NCBI GenBank assembly: GCA_049969715.1
Contig: JBMFOH010000005.1
Span: 24,320 to 88,319 of the forward strand
Direction of reading: 5' to 3'
Length of the DNA stretch: 64,000 bases
From: JBMFOH01 sp049969715 [NCBI: bacterium]
Lineage (GTDB): Bacteria; DUMJ01
The position numbers and the translations under genes are program-made. Positions 35,111-44,685 of this stretch are shown here, in pieces; position 1 is the stretch's first letter; every line of letters begins with the position of its first letter. The notes beneath the pieces are model-generated. The model had not been told where the DNA came from and ran no database searches. It worked only from the letters and a program-made list of their open reading frames with translations.

Positions 35111-36738
35111 ACGAGACCTGTTACATTTCCTGCCTCGTCTATCTCTATCTTTGTTGCTAGTGGTACCTTGGGTAGACCAGGCATTGTTATGATATTGCCT
35201 GTATAGGCTACTAGGAAGCCAGCCCCGAGGGAGGGTTTTATCTTCTGAACAGTAATGGAGAAGTCATCTGGTTTTCCAAGCATTTTGGCATTCTCAGAAA
35301 GGGAATACTGGGTCTTAGCCATACACACAGGTAGTCCTTCAATTCCCCATTTATAAACCTTATTTAGCTCTTGTTTTGCCTCATTGGTGAATTTGACCTC
35401 CTTTGCACCATATACCTCTTTGGCAATCTTATCAATCTTTTCTTCGTAAGGTTCGTCGAGAGAGTATAGGTAAGAAAAAGAGTTTTCATCCACTGAAATG
35501 GCTTCTATTACCTCTTTTGCTAATTGAATGCCCCCTTCAGCACCTTTTTCATAGACTTCAGAGATAGCTACCCTTACTCCAGCATCTCTTATCATTTTTT
35601 CTATAAGATTTAGCTCTCTATCAGTATCGGTAAGGAACCTATTTATTGCTACTACTACTGGTACTTTAAATATATCTCTTAATATATGGATATGATGGAA
35701 TAGGTTCTTAAGCCCTTCATCCAATATCTCTATATCTTTACTCTTACCTTCTCCATGAAGTTTAATAGCCTTTACAGATGCAACTAATACCCCTACACTA
35801 GGTTGAAAACCTCCTATTCTGCACTTGATATCAAAAAATTTCTCTCCTCCTAAGTCTGATCCAAAACCTGCTTCTGTAACTACATAATCTGACATAGAAC
35901 TTGCTATAGTAGTAGCGATAATAGAGCTACATCCGTGTGCAATATTAGCAAATGGTCCTCCATGGACAAAGGTAGGTGTACCTTCTAATGTCTGTACCAG
36001 ATTTGGTGAAAGGGCGTCTTTCAACAGCATTGTCATAGCATTGTGAACTTTTAGCTCTCTACTAAAGACTGGAAGACCTTTATCATTGATTCCTATTATT
36101 ATATTAGCCAATCTCTCTCTTAGGTCCTTTAGGTCCTTTGCCAAGGAGAGGATAGCCATTACCTCCGATGCAGCAGTAATTTCAAATCCATCCTCTCTTG
36201 GTATCCCATTACTTTTTCCTCCTAAACCTGTTATAATAAATCTCAACTGTCTATCATTCATATCTATACATCTCTTCCAAAAGACCTGTAATGGATCTAT
36301 CCTTAGCTCATTTCCCTGATATATATGGTTGTCTATCATAGCAGCCAAGAGGTTGTGAGCAGAAGAGACTGCGTGGATATCCCCTGTGAAGTGCAAATTT
36401 ATATCTAACTCTGGGAATAGTTTTGCCTTCCCCCCTCCTACAGCCCCTCCTTTGAGTCCAAATATAGGACCTAGCGACGGTTCTCTAAGACAGATCATAA
36501 CTTTTTTACCAAGTTTATAAATGGCATCACCCAAGCCTATTGTAGTGGTAGTCTTTCCTTCCCCGCTAGCAGTTGGGGTCATAGCCGTTACCAAGATAAG
36601 CTTAGCCTTTGGTCTATTCTTTAATCTCTCTATAACTTGCCAATTTACCTTTCCTATATAATGTCCGTAAGGGTAGTATTCATCATCTTCTAAACCGAGT
36701 TCTTCTGCTATCATATGTATCTTCTTAGGAACAAACAC
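35107..36738 (-). CDS. fhs: formate-tetrahydrofolate ligase
   Basis: Fhs makes 10-formyl-THF from formate, ATP and THF, an entry point to folate one-carbon metabolism and to the Wood-Ljungdahl pathway. The P-loop region is TPTASGEGKTTTTIGLGDA near residue 53, followed by LREPSLGPIFGLKGGAVGGG. The C-terminal region has ITMPGLPKVP. The 543 residues match the family. The start is a GTG with AAAGGAGG upstream. It is divergent from a Spy-like gene and overlaps the URO-D gene's 3' end by 4 bases. Confidence 0.96.
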   Translation of the reverse strand: MFVPKKIHMIAEELGLEDDEYYPYGHYIGKVNWQVIERLKNRPKAKLILVTAMTPTASGEGKTTTTIGLGDAIYKLGKKVMICLREPSLGPIFGLKGGAVGGGKAKLFPELDINLHFTGDIHAVSSAHNLLAAMIDNHIYQGNELRIDPLQVFWKRCIDMNDRQLRFIITGLGGKSNGIPREDGFEITAASEVMAILSLAKDLKDLRERLANIIIGINDKGLPVFSRELKVHNAMTMLLKDALSPNLVQTLEGTPTFVHGGPFANIAHGCSSIIATTIASSMSDYVVTEAGFGSDLGGEKFFDIKCRIGGFQPSVGVLVASVKAIKLHGEGKSKDIEILDEGLKNLFHHIHILRDIFKVPVVVAINRFLTDTDRELNLIEKMIRDAGVRVAISEVYEKGAEGGIQLAKEVIEAISVDENSFSYLYSLDEPYEEKIDKIAKEVYGAKEVKFTNEAKQELNKVYKWGIEGLPVCMAKTQYSLSENAKMLGKPDDFSITVQKIKPSLGAGFLVAYTGNIITMPGLPKVPLATKIEIDEAGNVTGLV

Positions 36739-36764
36739 TCTATAATGCCTCCTTTAAATATGTT

Positions 36765-36794
36765 TTGTCTCCATTACTACATTTGCATTATAAT
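36765..36794 (+). promoter_or_regulatory. sigma70-type promoter of the Spy-like gene
   Basis: TTGTCT, 18 bases, TATAAT. It gives a leader of about 85 bases before the TTG start at 36886. Confidence 0.55.
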
Positions 36795-36885
36795 AACACC
36801 TTTTAATCCATTAGGGAATAAAAACTTGAAGATAGACGTCTTTCTAGATAGAAGATTAAAGAAGAGGAAAGGAGGTGAATTTGAA

Positions 36886-37344
36886 TTGAAGAGATCAGTA
36901 GGATTAGCTCTAACAGCTGTATTAGTTTTGGGTATAGTGGGGACAGCATTTTCTAAGCCGTTTCTTTTTAATACCCAGCCATTATACCCAAAAATAAATA
37001 TAACGAAGCTTTTGAACCTTACAGATGAACAGATAGGGAAGATCAAGGCTCTTCGAGAGGAATATTATACCAAGATTCAAGATGCACGTAAGAAACTTCA
37101 GGACGCAGTCTTTTCTCTAGAGCAGTTGATGCTAGACAAGAAGGTTGATCAGTCTCTTGTGAACGATAAGAAGAAGGAGATACAAGACCTAGCAAAACAG
37201 CTATCTGACCTTTACAATGAATACTGGGATAAATTAAAGGCTATCCTTACTCCTGAACAGTTATCAAAACTTTCTCATAGAGCCTTTGGACCAGAATTCT
37301 GGGGTAGAGGCTTTAGATATAGATTTTGGTGGCCTAAATGGTAG
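36886..37344 (+). CDS. exported Spy/CpxP-like LTxxQ protein
   Basis: The start is TTG 36886, 8 bases after GGAGGTG; it gives a classical signal peptide (KRSVGLALTAVLVLGIVGTA). The mature part, about 130 residues, is all helix with LNLTDEQIGKIKALREEY and AILTPEQLSKLS, the two LTxxQ-type motifs of the Spy/CpxP and metal-sensor families. The tail is rich in arginine, tryptophan and phenylalanine (FRYRFWWPKW). It is probably a periplasmic or extracytoplasmic helper that binds unfolded proteins or metals. A terminator follows. Confidence 0.78.
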   Translation: MKRSVGLALTAVLVLGIVGTAFSKPFLFNTQPLYPKINITKLLNLTDEQIGKIKALREEYYTKIQDARKKLQDAVFSLEQLMLDKKVDQSLVNDKKKEIQDLAKQLSDLYNEYWDKLKAILTPEQLSKLSHRAFGPEFWGRGFRYRFWWPKW

Positions 37345-37360
37345 AGTTCGCTTCACTTTA

Positions 37361-37387
37361 TAAGAGAGGGTAATCTACCCTCTCTTA
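37361..37387 (+). terminator. intrinsic terminator of the Spy-like gene
   Basis: TAAGAGAGGGTA, loop ATC and TACCCTCTCTTA form a perfect 12-base stem followed by a run of T. The hypF stop (37375) falls inside the loop, so the same hairpin may also help end the hydrogenase operon from the other side. Confidence 0.85.
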
Positions 37388-39636
37388 TTTTTTGTATAAC
37401 CTGCTACTACTGCCTGACCTAAAGAGATTCCACCATCATTACAAGGTACTTGACTATGTAAAAATACTTTAAATCTCTCTTTCTCTAGATTCTTAATAGT
37501 CTTTCTCAATAGAGTTTTATTTTGAAAGCATCCTCCACTTATTACTATGCTATTTATTCTGCTTTCTTCTCTTATAATTCTTGCCATGTCTAATATTATA
37601 AGGGCTATTGTATTATGGAACTTGGCTGAAATCTTTTCTATAGGGACTTTATTTATCTCTTCTACAATTTCTTCTAAAAGGGGTTTTATCTTTACAATAA
37701 ACTCTCCATTTAATCTTTCTATATCCCACTTATAGTGGCTTTCTGTAGAGAGATTCTCTCCAATCATCTCTAACTCTACTGCAGCCTGCCCCTCGTAATC
37801 TACTTTTTTGCACACATTGAGTATACTAGAAACTGCATCGAATAACCTACCTAGAGAGGATGTAATAGGGGTGTTTATACCTTTATCTACTTGGTCTTTT
37901 ATTATATCTAATTCTTCTTGTGGTATATCTTGGAGAGAGGGAAGGTTTGGTATCTCTCCAAATAGTCTGTATAGATATCCGATAGCTAGTCTATATGGTT
38001 TTCTTATTGCTAACTCTCCACCGGGCATAGGGAGATATTCAAAATGGGCGATTCTAGAAAATCCACTGTAGTCTGCTATCATAAATTCTCCCCCCCAAAC
38101 ATTTCCATCTAATCCGTAGCCCGAGCCATCCATTGCTATCCCTATTACTGATTCAGCAAGACCGTTTTCCGCCATACAGCTTGCGACATGGGCATAATGA
38201 TGTTGAACAGGTATTACAGGTATCTCTTTAGAGAGGTTCTGAGCATATCTCGTAGATAAATAGTCAGGATGCATATCACAGGCTATAACTTTAGGTTCGA
38301 TCCTGAAGAGTCTTTTGTATAGTTCTATAGTATTAATGAAATGTTTTAATGTCTCTATATTCTCTAGGTCTCCAATGTGTTGACTTACAAATGCATAGTT
38401 TTCCTTTGTGAGACAGAATGTATTCTTTAGTTCTCCCCCACAGGCAAGTACAGATGGTAGGCTGAATGGGAGCTTTATTGGACTGGGGGCATACCCTCTT
38501 GCCCTTCTTATCATCTGGATATTGCCATCTACTACAGAAACAACACTATCATCATACCTAGAGTATATATCTCTATTATTCAATAGAAAATACTCCGCTA
38601 TATCCTTTAATCTTTTTATCGCTTCATCGTTATCCTGACATATGGGCTCTTCGCTCAAGTTTCCACTTGTCATTATTAGAGGGTTGGGGAATTCTCTTAA
38701 TATTATATGTTGTAATGGTGTATATGGCAACATTACCCCTAAATAGTTATTATTTGGAGCTACAAAAGTAGATATATTCCTTCTATCTTTTAATCTCAAT
38801 AAGACTATAGGACACTGGGGGGACCTCATCAATCTTTCCTCTTCCTCTTGCAGCTCACAGTACAATCTTACTGTCTCTATATCCTTCATCATTACAGCAA
38901 AAGGTTTACTTGGTCTATGCTTTCTTTCCCTTAGTTTTTTCACTGCATCATTATTTGTAGCGTCACAGGCAAGGTGAAAGCCACCTAATCCCTTTATAGC
39001 GACAATCATTCCCTCCTTTAACAGTCTAATTGTCTCTGATATAGGGTCTTCTATTTCTATTCCTTCTAGCCAGACCTTAGGTCCACATACTGGACAGGCA
39101 TTGGGTTGGGCATGGAACCTCCTATTCATCGGATCACCATACTCTTTTTCGCAATCTTTACACATTTTGAATCTCTCCATAGTGGTATTTTTACGATCAT
39201 AAGGGATATCTTTTATGATAGTAAATCTTGGTCCACAGTTGGTGCAATTTATAAATGGATATAGGTATCTTCGGTTGTTAGGGGAAAAGAGCTCTTTTAG
39301 ACACTCGTCACAGGTAGCTATATCTGGAGAGATAAGCTGATATCCTAGATCTTTTTTACTTTCTTTTATTACAAAATCACTGTAATTATTAGGTTTAACT
39401 TCTTCTATACTTATCTTTTCTATTCTGGCAAGTGGAGGGGATTTCCTTTTTATGTCAGAGATAAAACCTTCTATATCTTCTGGCTTTCCCTCTATCTCTA
39501 TCTCTACTGAACTCGATGTATTTAATACCCAACCGTTAAGATGATACTCCTTTGCAAGCTTATAGATGAAAGGACGAAAACCTACCCCCTGGACCACCCC
39601 ATACACACTGAGATGTCTACCTGCTAACTGCTTCAC
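37375..39636 (-). CDS. hypF: carbamoyltransferase HypF
   Basis: HypF turns carbamoyl phosphate into the cyanide ligand of the NiFe hydrogenase iron, with HypE. The 753 residues show, in order, an acylphosphatase domain (YGVVQGVGFRPFIYKLA), two zinc fingers (CDECLKELF/CTNCGPRFT and CKDCEKEYG/CPVCGP) and a YrdC-like domain near residues 200-390. The C-terminal part is the Kae1-like carbamoyltransferase, with VQHHYAHVASCMAENG and AMDGSGYGLDGNVWGGE. It overlaps hypB by 20 bases and ends the operon. Confidence 0.95.
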   Translation of the reverse strand: MKQLAGRHLSVYGVVQGVGFRPFIYKLAKEYHLNGWVLNTSSSVEIEIEGKPEDIEGFISDIKRKSPPLARIEKISIEEVKPNNYSDFVIKESKKDLGYQLISPDIATCDECLKELFSPNNRRYLYPFINCTNCGPRFTIIKDIPYDRKNTTMERFKMCKDCEKEYGDPMNRRFHAQPNACPVCGPKVWLEGIEIEDPISETIRLLKEGMIVAIKGLGGFHLACDATNNDAVKKLRERKHRPSKPFAVMMKDIETVRLYCELQEEEERLMRSPQCPIVLLRLKDRRNISTFVAPNNNYLGVMLPYTPLQHIILREFPNPLIMTSGNLSEEPICQDNDEAIKRLKDIAEYFLLNNRDIYSRYDDSVVSVVDGNIQMIRRARGYAPSPIKLPFSLPSVLACGGELKNTFCLTKENYAFVSQHIGDLENIETLKHFINTIELYKRLFRIEPKVIACDMHPDYLSTRYAQNLSKEIPVIPVQHHYAHVASCMAENGLAESVIGIAMDGSGYGLDGNVWGGEFMIADYSGFSRIAHFEYLPMPGGELAIRKPYRLAIGYLYRLFGEIPNLPSLQDIPQEELDIIKDQVDKGINTPITSSLGRLFDAVSSILNVCKKVDYEGQAAVELEMIGENLSTESHYKWDIERLNGEFIVKIKPLLEEIVEEINKVPIEKISAKFHNTIALIILDMARIIREESRINSIVISGGCFQNKTLLRKTIKNLEKERFKVFLHSQVPCNDGGISLGQAVVAGYTKNKRG

Positions 39637-40261
39637 TTTTTAGCCATTCTACCCACTCTTGTAGTCCTTCTCCTGTTTTACAGGAAACAGGAAATATCTT
39701 AGCCTTTGGATTCAATGCCCTTACCCCATTCTCGAAATATTTTACATTAAAATCTATGTATGGCAGGATATCCATTTTATTTAGTACCACTGCAGAGACC
39801 TTAGAGAAAAGTCCTGGGTATTTATATGGCTTGTCATCCCCTTCTGGAACGCTTGAAACTGCTACCTTTATATGCTCTCCTAACTCAAAACCTGCTGGAC
39901 ATATCAGATTTCCAACATTCTCTATAAAGAGGACTTTTACTCCATCTAAATTCATCCTTTTTAATGCCTCTTTTATCATTGGAGCATCTAAATGGCATTC
40001 TCCCCCAGTATTTATCTGTACTACTGAGATTCCTTTACTAGCCACTTTTTCACTGTCTATAGTGGAAGCCACATCCCCCTCTATAACTGCTATTGAAAGA
40101 TTTAGAACCTCTGCTGTTTTAAGGATAAGGCTTGTCTTACCTGCCCCTGGGGCAGCCATAATATTTACTACTTTAACACCTAGTTGGTCAAACATCTCCC
40201 TATTTATATAGGCAACCTGGTCATTAGCATCTAAAATATTCCTTACTACTTCAATCTTCAT
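39617..40261 (-). CDS. hypB: hydrogenase nickel incorporation protein HypB
   Basis: HypB is the GTPase that helps load nickel into the hydrogenase. The G1 motif AAPGAGKTSLIL is at residues 36-47, and further GTPase motifs are IEGDVAST, TGGECHLDA and NKMDILPY. It has no N-terminal histidine-rich nickel-storage stretch, giving 214 residues. It overlaps hypA by 11 bases and hypF by 20. Confidence 0.95.
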   Translation of the reverse strand: MKIEVVRNILDANDQVAYINREMFDQLGVKVVNIMAAPGAGKTSLILKTAEVLNLSIAVIEGDVASTIDSEKVASKGISVVQINTGGECHLDAPMIKEALKRMNLDGVKVLFIENVGNLICPAGFELGEHIKVAVSSVPEGDDKPYKYPGLFSKVSAVVLNKMDILPYIDFNVKYFENGVRALNPKAKIFPVSCKTGEGLQEWVEWLKSEAVSR

Positions 40262-40589
40262 CCCTCACCTCTATACTATCTATATAGAATTCTTCCCCTT
40301 CAATAACCTCTCCTCCTATATGGTTACAAAAAGGACAAGTCATTGTAGAATCGGGATGGAATTCTTTTCCACAGTTATAACATCTAAGTTTTGTAGGTAC
40401 CCTTCTAAATAAAAGGGTTGCCCCTTCAGCGAGTGTAGACTTACTTAATATATCAAAATAAAACTGGACAGAATCATCTACAAAACTTGATAACTCTCCT
40501 ATTACTATGTTTATTGCTGATATCTTTTTACCTTTGCTTACTTCTAAACTAAGCCTTATTATTTCTTCTGTGACTGCCAATTCATGCAT
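40251..40589 (-). CDS. hypA: hydrogenase nickel chaperone HypA
   Basis: HypA delivers nickel to the hydrogenase large subunit. The 112-residue protein begins MHELAVTEEII, with His2 as nickel ligand, and carries two CxxC pairs for structural zinc (CYNCGKEF and CPFCNHIGG). It overlaps both the protease gene and hypB, within the hydrogenase operon. Confidence 0.94.
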   Translation of the reverse strand: MHELAVTEEIIRLSLEVSKGKKISAINIVIGELSSFVDDSVQFYFDILSKSTLAEGATLLFRRVPTKLRCYNCGKEFHPDSTMTCPFCNHIGGEVIEGEEFYIDSIEVRDED

Positions 40590-41023
40590 ATTCTTTCTAC
40601 TTCTTCTATAGCCCTCTCTGCACTTGTCTTTGCCTTGCTAGATATCTCAAAACCAAAGTCAAAAGAATATCCTTTAATAGATACTAAATAAGCTTTGGGG
40701 CACCTATTGTATAGTCTTTCTGTTATAGCCAACAGTGTCTCTGGATGCATATGATGAGAAAAGGGAGTACTCCTAAAATGAGAGGATAACTCCCTTATTA
40801 TAAGCTCTTCTTCCTGTTCTACCCCAGCATCTATAAAAATAACAAGACCATAATTTATAAGTTCTTCACAGAATTCAGGTCCAATCTCTTGAGTAATCTC
40901 TATGTCTATATTGGGTAACTTTTTCTCTAAAGCTTCTGCTACATAAGGGCCTAAACTATCATCCTGCCTTGTCTGATTTCCGTACCCTATAATTAATATA
41001 TTATCCTCTTTTAATACTGTCAA
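40559..41023 (-). CDS. NiFe hydrogenase maturation protease
   Basis: This endopeptidase cuts the C-terminal tail of the hydrogenase large subunit once nickel is in place. The 154 residues show the family opening LIIGYGNQTRQDDSLGPYVAE with nickel-sensing acidic residues, IDAGVEQ and a histidine in FSHHMHPETLL. The start is a TTG overlapping the large-subunit end by 23 bases, as no ATG is available. It is most like HoxW/HycI types and is placed right after its target gene. Confidence 0.88.
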   Translation of the reverse strand: MTVLKEDNILIIGYGNQTRQDDSLGPYVAEALEKKLPNIDIEITQEIGPEFCEELINYGLVIFIDAGVEQEEELIIRELSSHFRSTPFSHHMHPETLLAITERLYNRCPKAYLVSIKGYSFDFGFEISSKAKTSAERAIEEVERICMNWQSQKK

Positions 41024-42425
41024 TCACCTCTCCGTTGGGAGATACTAGATCAATTATCATAGGCATCTGACCTACTGCATGGGTAGAACAGGATAGACAA
41101 GGGTCATAACATCTTATTACCCCCTCTACTCTGTTTAGCATGCCTTCCGTAAGCCTTGTCCCATCTACATATCTCTTTGCTACCTCCTCTACTCCTTTGC
41201 TCATAGCCCAATTATTGTGTCCAGTAGCTACTATAAGGTTTACCTTAGTGACCCTTCCCTTTTCATCTACCCAATAATGATGGAACAGGGTACCTCTTGG
41301 TGCTTCTATCACCCCAATTCCTTCAGGGATGATCTCCTTGGATGTTGCCAATATATCTTCTGATAGAATATCCGGATCTAAGAGGAGCTCTTTTGTCCTC
41401 TCTAAGGCAAAGAGTGTCTCTATAAGTCTTGCATAATGGTAGTAAAGAGAACCCTCTACCGGTTTACCACTGTTTATACTCTTAAAGTTTTTAAACTCCT
41501 CTTGAGCTAACGGGGTATCTATCTTCTCTGCCACATTTAACCTGCCTAATGGTCCAACCCTATATACCCCATCTGGCCATCCTAACTTCTTATAGAATGG
41601 GAACTTTAGATAAGACCAGTCTTCTACCCTCTCTCCGATGTAATCTAAATATTTAGTTCCATCAAATAACTCTAGAAGTTTTCCATCCTTGTCTATAAGC
41701 TTTACCTTACCGTCGTAGAGTTCAAGTCCACCATTATCTGTGACTAATCCCATATATCCAGATGGGAATACTCCAAATTCATTTACCATATCTATATTCT
41801 TTTCAATCCAGTTTTTTGCTATACCTATTCCCTCTTTTATATAAGAGATCATAGTATCTACGTCCTTGAGTAGATCGTCTCTCTTTTGAACAGAGATGAC
41901 ATTATTTACTCCTCCAGGGACTGCATAATCAGGATGGATCCTTCTTCCAGTTAGATGTGCTATAATCTCCTGGCCAAACTTTCTTAGATTTACTGCCTTT
42001 ATTGCTATATCTGGATTTGTTTCTATAAGTCCTACTACATTTCTTATCTTAGGGTCTGCATCCCATCCTAATAGGAGGTCTGGTCCTGCTAGCTCAAAGA
42101 AATGCATAGAGTGTGACTGAATAACTTGTCCCATATGTAACAGCTCTCTTAGAAGTTTAGCGGGTCTAGGAATTTTTGTGTTTATTATCATGTCACAGGC
42201 TTTAGCTGCCGCTAAATGATGGCTTACAGGGCATATTCCACATATACGAGGAGTTATAACGGGCATCTCATAGAATTCTCTCCCTTCACAGAATTTTTCA
42301 AATCCTCTAAATTGATCTACATGGAAGTATGCTCTATCTACTTTACCATCATCATCTAGGTATATAGTAACCTTGGCGTGCCCTTCGATCCTAGTTATAG
42401 GTTGGATAGTAATCTTTTCACTCAT
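41001..42425 (-). CDS. hoxH: NiFe hydrogenase large subunit (HoxH-like, group 3)
   Basis: This 474-residue subunit carries the NiFe active site. The N-terminal ligands are in RICGICPVSHHLAAAKACD (Cys62, Cys65) and the C-terminal ones in DPCLSCSTHA (Cys443, Cys446). Cleavage after His449 would remove a 25-residue tail. The motif wording fits bidirectional group 3 HoxH enzymes. The ATG at 42425 is chosen because AAGGAGG is placed correctly before it; two further in-frame ATGs lie upstream. It follows the small subunit in a HoxU-HoxY-HoxH order. Confidence 0.93.
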   Translation of the reverse strand: MSEKITIQPITRIEGHAKVTIYLDDDGKVDRAYFHVDQFRGFEKFCEGREFYEMPVITPRICGICPVSHHLAAAKACDMIINTKIPRPAKLLRELLHMGQVIQSHSMHFFELAGPDLLLGWDADPKIRNVVGLIETNPDIAIKAVNLRKFGQEIIAHLTGRRIHPDYAVPGGVNNVISVQKRDDLLKDVDTMISYIKEGIGIAKNWIEKNIDMVNEFGVFPSGYMGLVTDNGGLELYDGKVKLIDKDGKLLELFDGTKYLDYIGERVEDWSYLKFPFYKKLGWPDGVYRVGPLGRLNVAEKIDTPLAQEEFKNFKSINSGKPVEGSLYYHYARLIETLFALERTKELLLDPDILSEDILATSKEIIPEGIGVIEAPRGTLFHHYWVDEKGRVTKVNLIVATGHNNWAMSKGVEEVAKRYVDGTRLTEGMLNRVEGVIRCYDPCLSCSTHAVGQMPMIIDLVSPNGEVIDSIKRG

Positions 42426-42435
42426 CATTTCCTCC

Positions 42436-42981
42436 TTAGTCATACCTTAGTAATTCTCCAGTTAAAACAGGCTTACGTCCTTCTACTAGCTCCTTCAACG
42501 TATAATATATAGCTTCTGCGCGGGGAGGGCATCCAGGAATATAGTAGTCTACCCTTACTATTCCATTTACTGCCTTTGCTAGTCGTATATGTTTGCCTAT
42601 TTCTGGAGATGTTGGGATCTTACCATCTACTGTACTTTCTGTCTCTATATATCCACGTTTTAGGAGATCATTAACAGGAAAATAGTTTCTCATTGTCACA
42701 ATTCCACCAAATACTGCACAGTCTCCTATAGCGATTAGGATCTTACATCTCTCCCTCATCTTCTTGGCAACTTCTATGTGATGGTCGGTACTTATTGCCC
42801 CTTCTAATATACCTATATCTACCCCTTCTTCGGGAGGTTCCTTAAGATCGGTTATAGGGGTAGCAGTTAATTCTACTCCAAGTTTTATAAGCTCTACTAA
42901 CCTTTCGTCTATATCTAAGAAAGACATATGGCATCCTGAACACCCGTCAAGCCAGTCTGTGGCAACAGTTATTTTTTTCAT
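42436..42981 (-). CDS. hoxY: NiFe hydrogenase small subunit (HoxY-like)
   Basis: The 181-residue protein is the electron-transfer small subunit with a single proximal [4Fe-4S] cluster, ligated by Cys14 and Cys17 in WLDGCSGCHMS, the cysteine in AIGDCAVFGGI and that in GCPPRAEAIYYTLKELV. The short length and lack of extra cluster domains match HoxY/MvhG-type group 3 subunits, not membrane-bound uptake hydrogenases. No signal sequence is present, so it is cytoplasmic. It follows the NuoG-like gene by 10 bases. Confidence 0.93.
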   Translation of the reverse strand: MKKITVATDWLDGCSGCHMSFLDIDERLVELIKLGVELTATPITDLKEPPEEGVDIGILEGAISTDHHIEVAKKMRERCKILIAIGDCAVFGGIVTMRNYFPVNDLLKRGYIETESTVDGKIPTSPEIGKHIRLAKAVNGIVRVDYYIPGCPPRAEAIYYTLKELVEGRKPVLTGELLRYD

Positions 42982-42991
42982 CGTCTCCTCC

Positions 42992-44650
42992 TTATTCCCC
43001 TAGTAACATACTGATTATTTCTTCATTTGCCTTTACACTTTCAGGGGGATTTAATACTTTAGCTCGTTTTTGCTCTTTACCTTCTAGGTTAATGAATGTT
43101 CCATCTTCCTCTAACCATATAGCAGAAGGTAATACTATGTCAGCCTTTTCAAGTTCTTTAGAATAATAACTAGTTTGTACTATTATCTTGCTTAACCCTT
43201 CTGGAAGTTTCTCTATGTATGGAGCTAGGATATATCCAGTATCTTTGGGTTCAAATCTACCATTGAGTCCAAGTCTTCTAGCTCCTAGAGAGTTTGCAGA
43301 AGGTGCAAGCCATATGAACTTCGCCTTTCCCTTGATACGGGTAAGACCTTCAATAAGTTTTGAATCTAAATGACTGTAAACAACCACAGGATTATTTCCC
43401 ATCAAGGCGGTTCCTACTGCCTTATCTATCTCCTCTATGCTATAGTGTAACCTTGCATATCTTACAAAACTATTAGAATTATTGTCTACAAGGATTAGCT
43501 CACTTCTGTTAAATACCGCCCGTTTTACAAAAGACCCTACCACTCCAAAATCCTTATCGAGATCTACTCCAACAAGTAATATCTTGTCAGCACTAAGTAT
43601 GTCGGTTAATCTTCCTAAGTTATCAAACGGATTATTGATATCCTCTATAATGGTTACATTGTTTTCTAAAAGCTTACTAAAGAGGCCTAAGACTTCACTT
43701 GAGAGTGATGAGGAAACGAACCCTACTGTGTTCTTTTTGCTTAATATATCTTTGGCTATACTAATAACTTCTTCCCATTTGGTCTCCTCAAGAATTCCAT
43801 TCCTTTTTATCATAGGTTTGATAACTCTCTCTTTGTCTTCAAATACAGGCTCATATCTTCCTAATTTACAGAGGACCCCACTATTTATAGGTGCTTCCCA
43901 ATCCCCCCATATTCTTACTAGATGATTGTCCTTTTTGTACACATCTATTCCACACCCCACACTACAATTGGTGCAGATACTCTTTACCATCTCGCATTCC
44001 TTGTTTGTTCCAATATAGACACCCTTTTTGTCACTTAGAGCCCCTGTGGGACATACCTGAACACAAAGCCCGCAAGATACACAAGAGGATTCTCCTAGAA
44101 GTACATCCATATCAGCGGTAAGCATTGAACTGATTCCTCTTTGGCTTATTCCTAACACATTGTGTCCAGCAAGCTCTGAACATGCCCTTATACATCTCCT
44201 ACATAGAATACATCTGTTATGTTCTAGAAGGATATAAGGGTGTGATGTGTCTACAGGGAATCGAGTTGTGTAGGCAGGGAGGTCAAAGTGGTCTAGTCCA
44301 TATCTATATCCTAATGATTGGAGTTCACAATCTCCACTTACCTCACAGTACATACAATAGTGATTTCGTTCAGAGAAGAGAAGATTTAATACGAATTTCC
44401 TTGCTTTTATTACGTTGGGTGATTCAGTTTGAACTTCTAAGCCTTCTGTAACTGGAAGGGTACAGGCAGTTTGAAGTATACCAGGTCTTGTCTCTACAAC
44501 ACACATTCGGCAAGCCCCTATGGGGGGCAGCTTTGGATGGTGGCATAATACAGGTATATCTATACCAGCTTCTGCTGCAGCCTCAAGGACTGTTTTCCCT
44601 TCTTCAACCTGTAAAGGCTGTCCGTTTATCTTGATATTTACCAAAGCCAT
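42992..44650 (-). CDS. HoxU/NuoG-like iron-sulfur subunit with short molybdopterin-type domain
   Basis: The 552-residue subunit would link the hydrogenase to its electron partner. In order it has a [2Fe-2S] site (Cys36, 47, 50, 63), a His-Cys [4Fe-4S] site (His97, Cys99, 102, 108) and two ferredoxin-type clusters (Cys147-157 and Cys190-200). A further cluster is CTNCSVGC with a later cysteine (Cys226-233 and about 264). The rest is a molybdopterin-oxidoreductase-like domain, shorter than in formate dehydrogenases. It heads the operon; NuoF/HoxF and NuoE/HoxE partners are not in the window. Confidence 0.9.
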   Translation of the reverse strand: MALVNIKINGQPLQVEEGKTVLEAAAEAGIDIPVLCHHPKLPPIGACRMCVVETRPGILQTACTLPVTEGLEVQTESPNVIKARKFVLNLLFSERNHYCMYCEVSGDCELQSLGYRYGLDHFDLPAYTTRFPVDTSHPYILLEHNRCILCRRCIRACSELAGHNVLGISQRGISSMLTADMDVLLGESSCVSCGLCVQVCPTGALSDKKGVYIGTNKECEMVKSICTNCSVGCGIDVYKKDNHLVRIWGDWEAPINSGVLCKLGRYEPVFEDKERVIKPMIKRNGILEETKWEEVISIAKDILSKKNTVGFVSSSLSSEVLGLFSKLLENNVTIIEDINNPFDNLGRLTDILSADKILLVGVDLDKDFGVVGSFVKRAVFNRSELILVDNNSNSFVRYARLHYSIEEIDKAVGTALMGNNPVVVYSHLDSKLIEGLTRIKGKAKFIWLAPSANSLGARRLGLNGRFEPKDTGYILAPYIEKLPEGLSKIIVQTSYYSKELEKADIVLPSAIWLEEDGTFINLEGKEQKRAKVLNPPESVKANEEIISMLLGE

Positions 44651-44685
44651 ATAAAACCTCCTATTATGAGAAAGATTACTAGGAT

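Noticed and set aside
39756-40211. 151-codon plus-strand frame opposite hypB
   Set aside because: It mirrors the HypB coding frame, has no ribosome-binding site and shows no recognisable motif.
43482-43925. 147-codon plus-strand frame opposite the NuoG-like gene
   Set aside because: Antisense to a clear iron-sulfur subunit; low-complexity protein without motifs.
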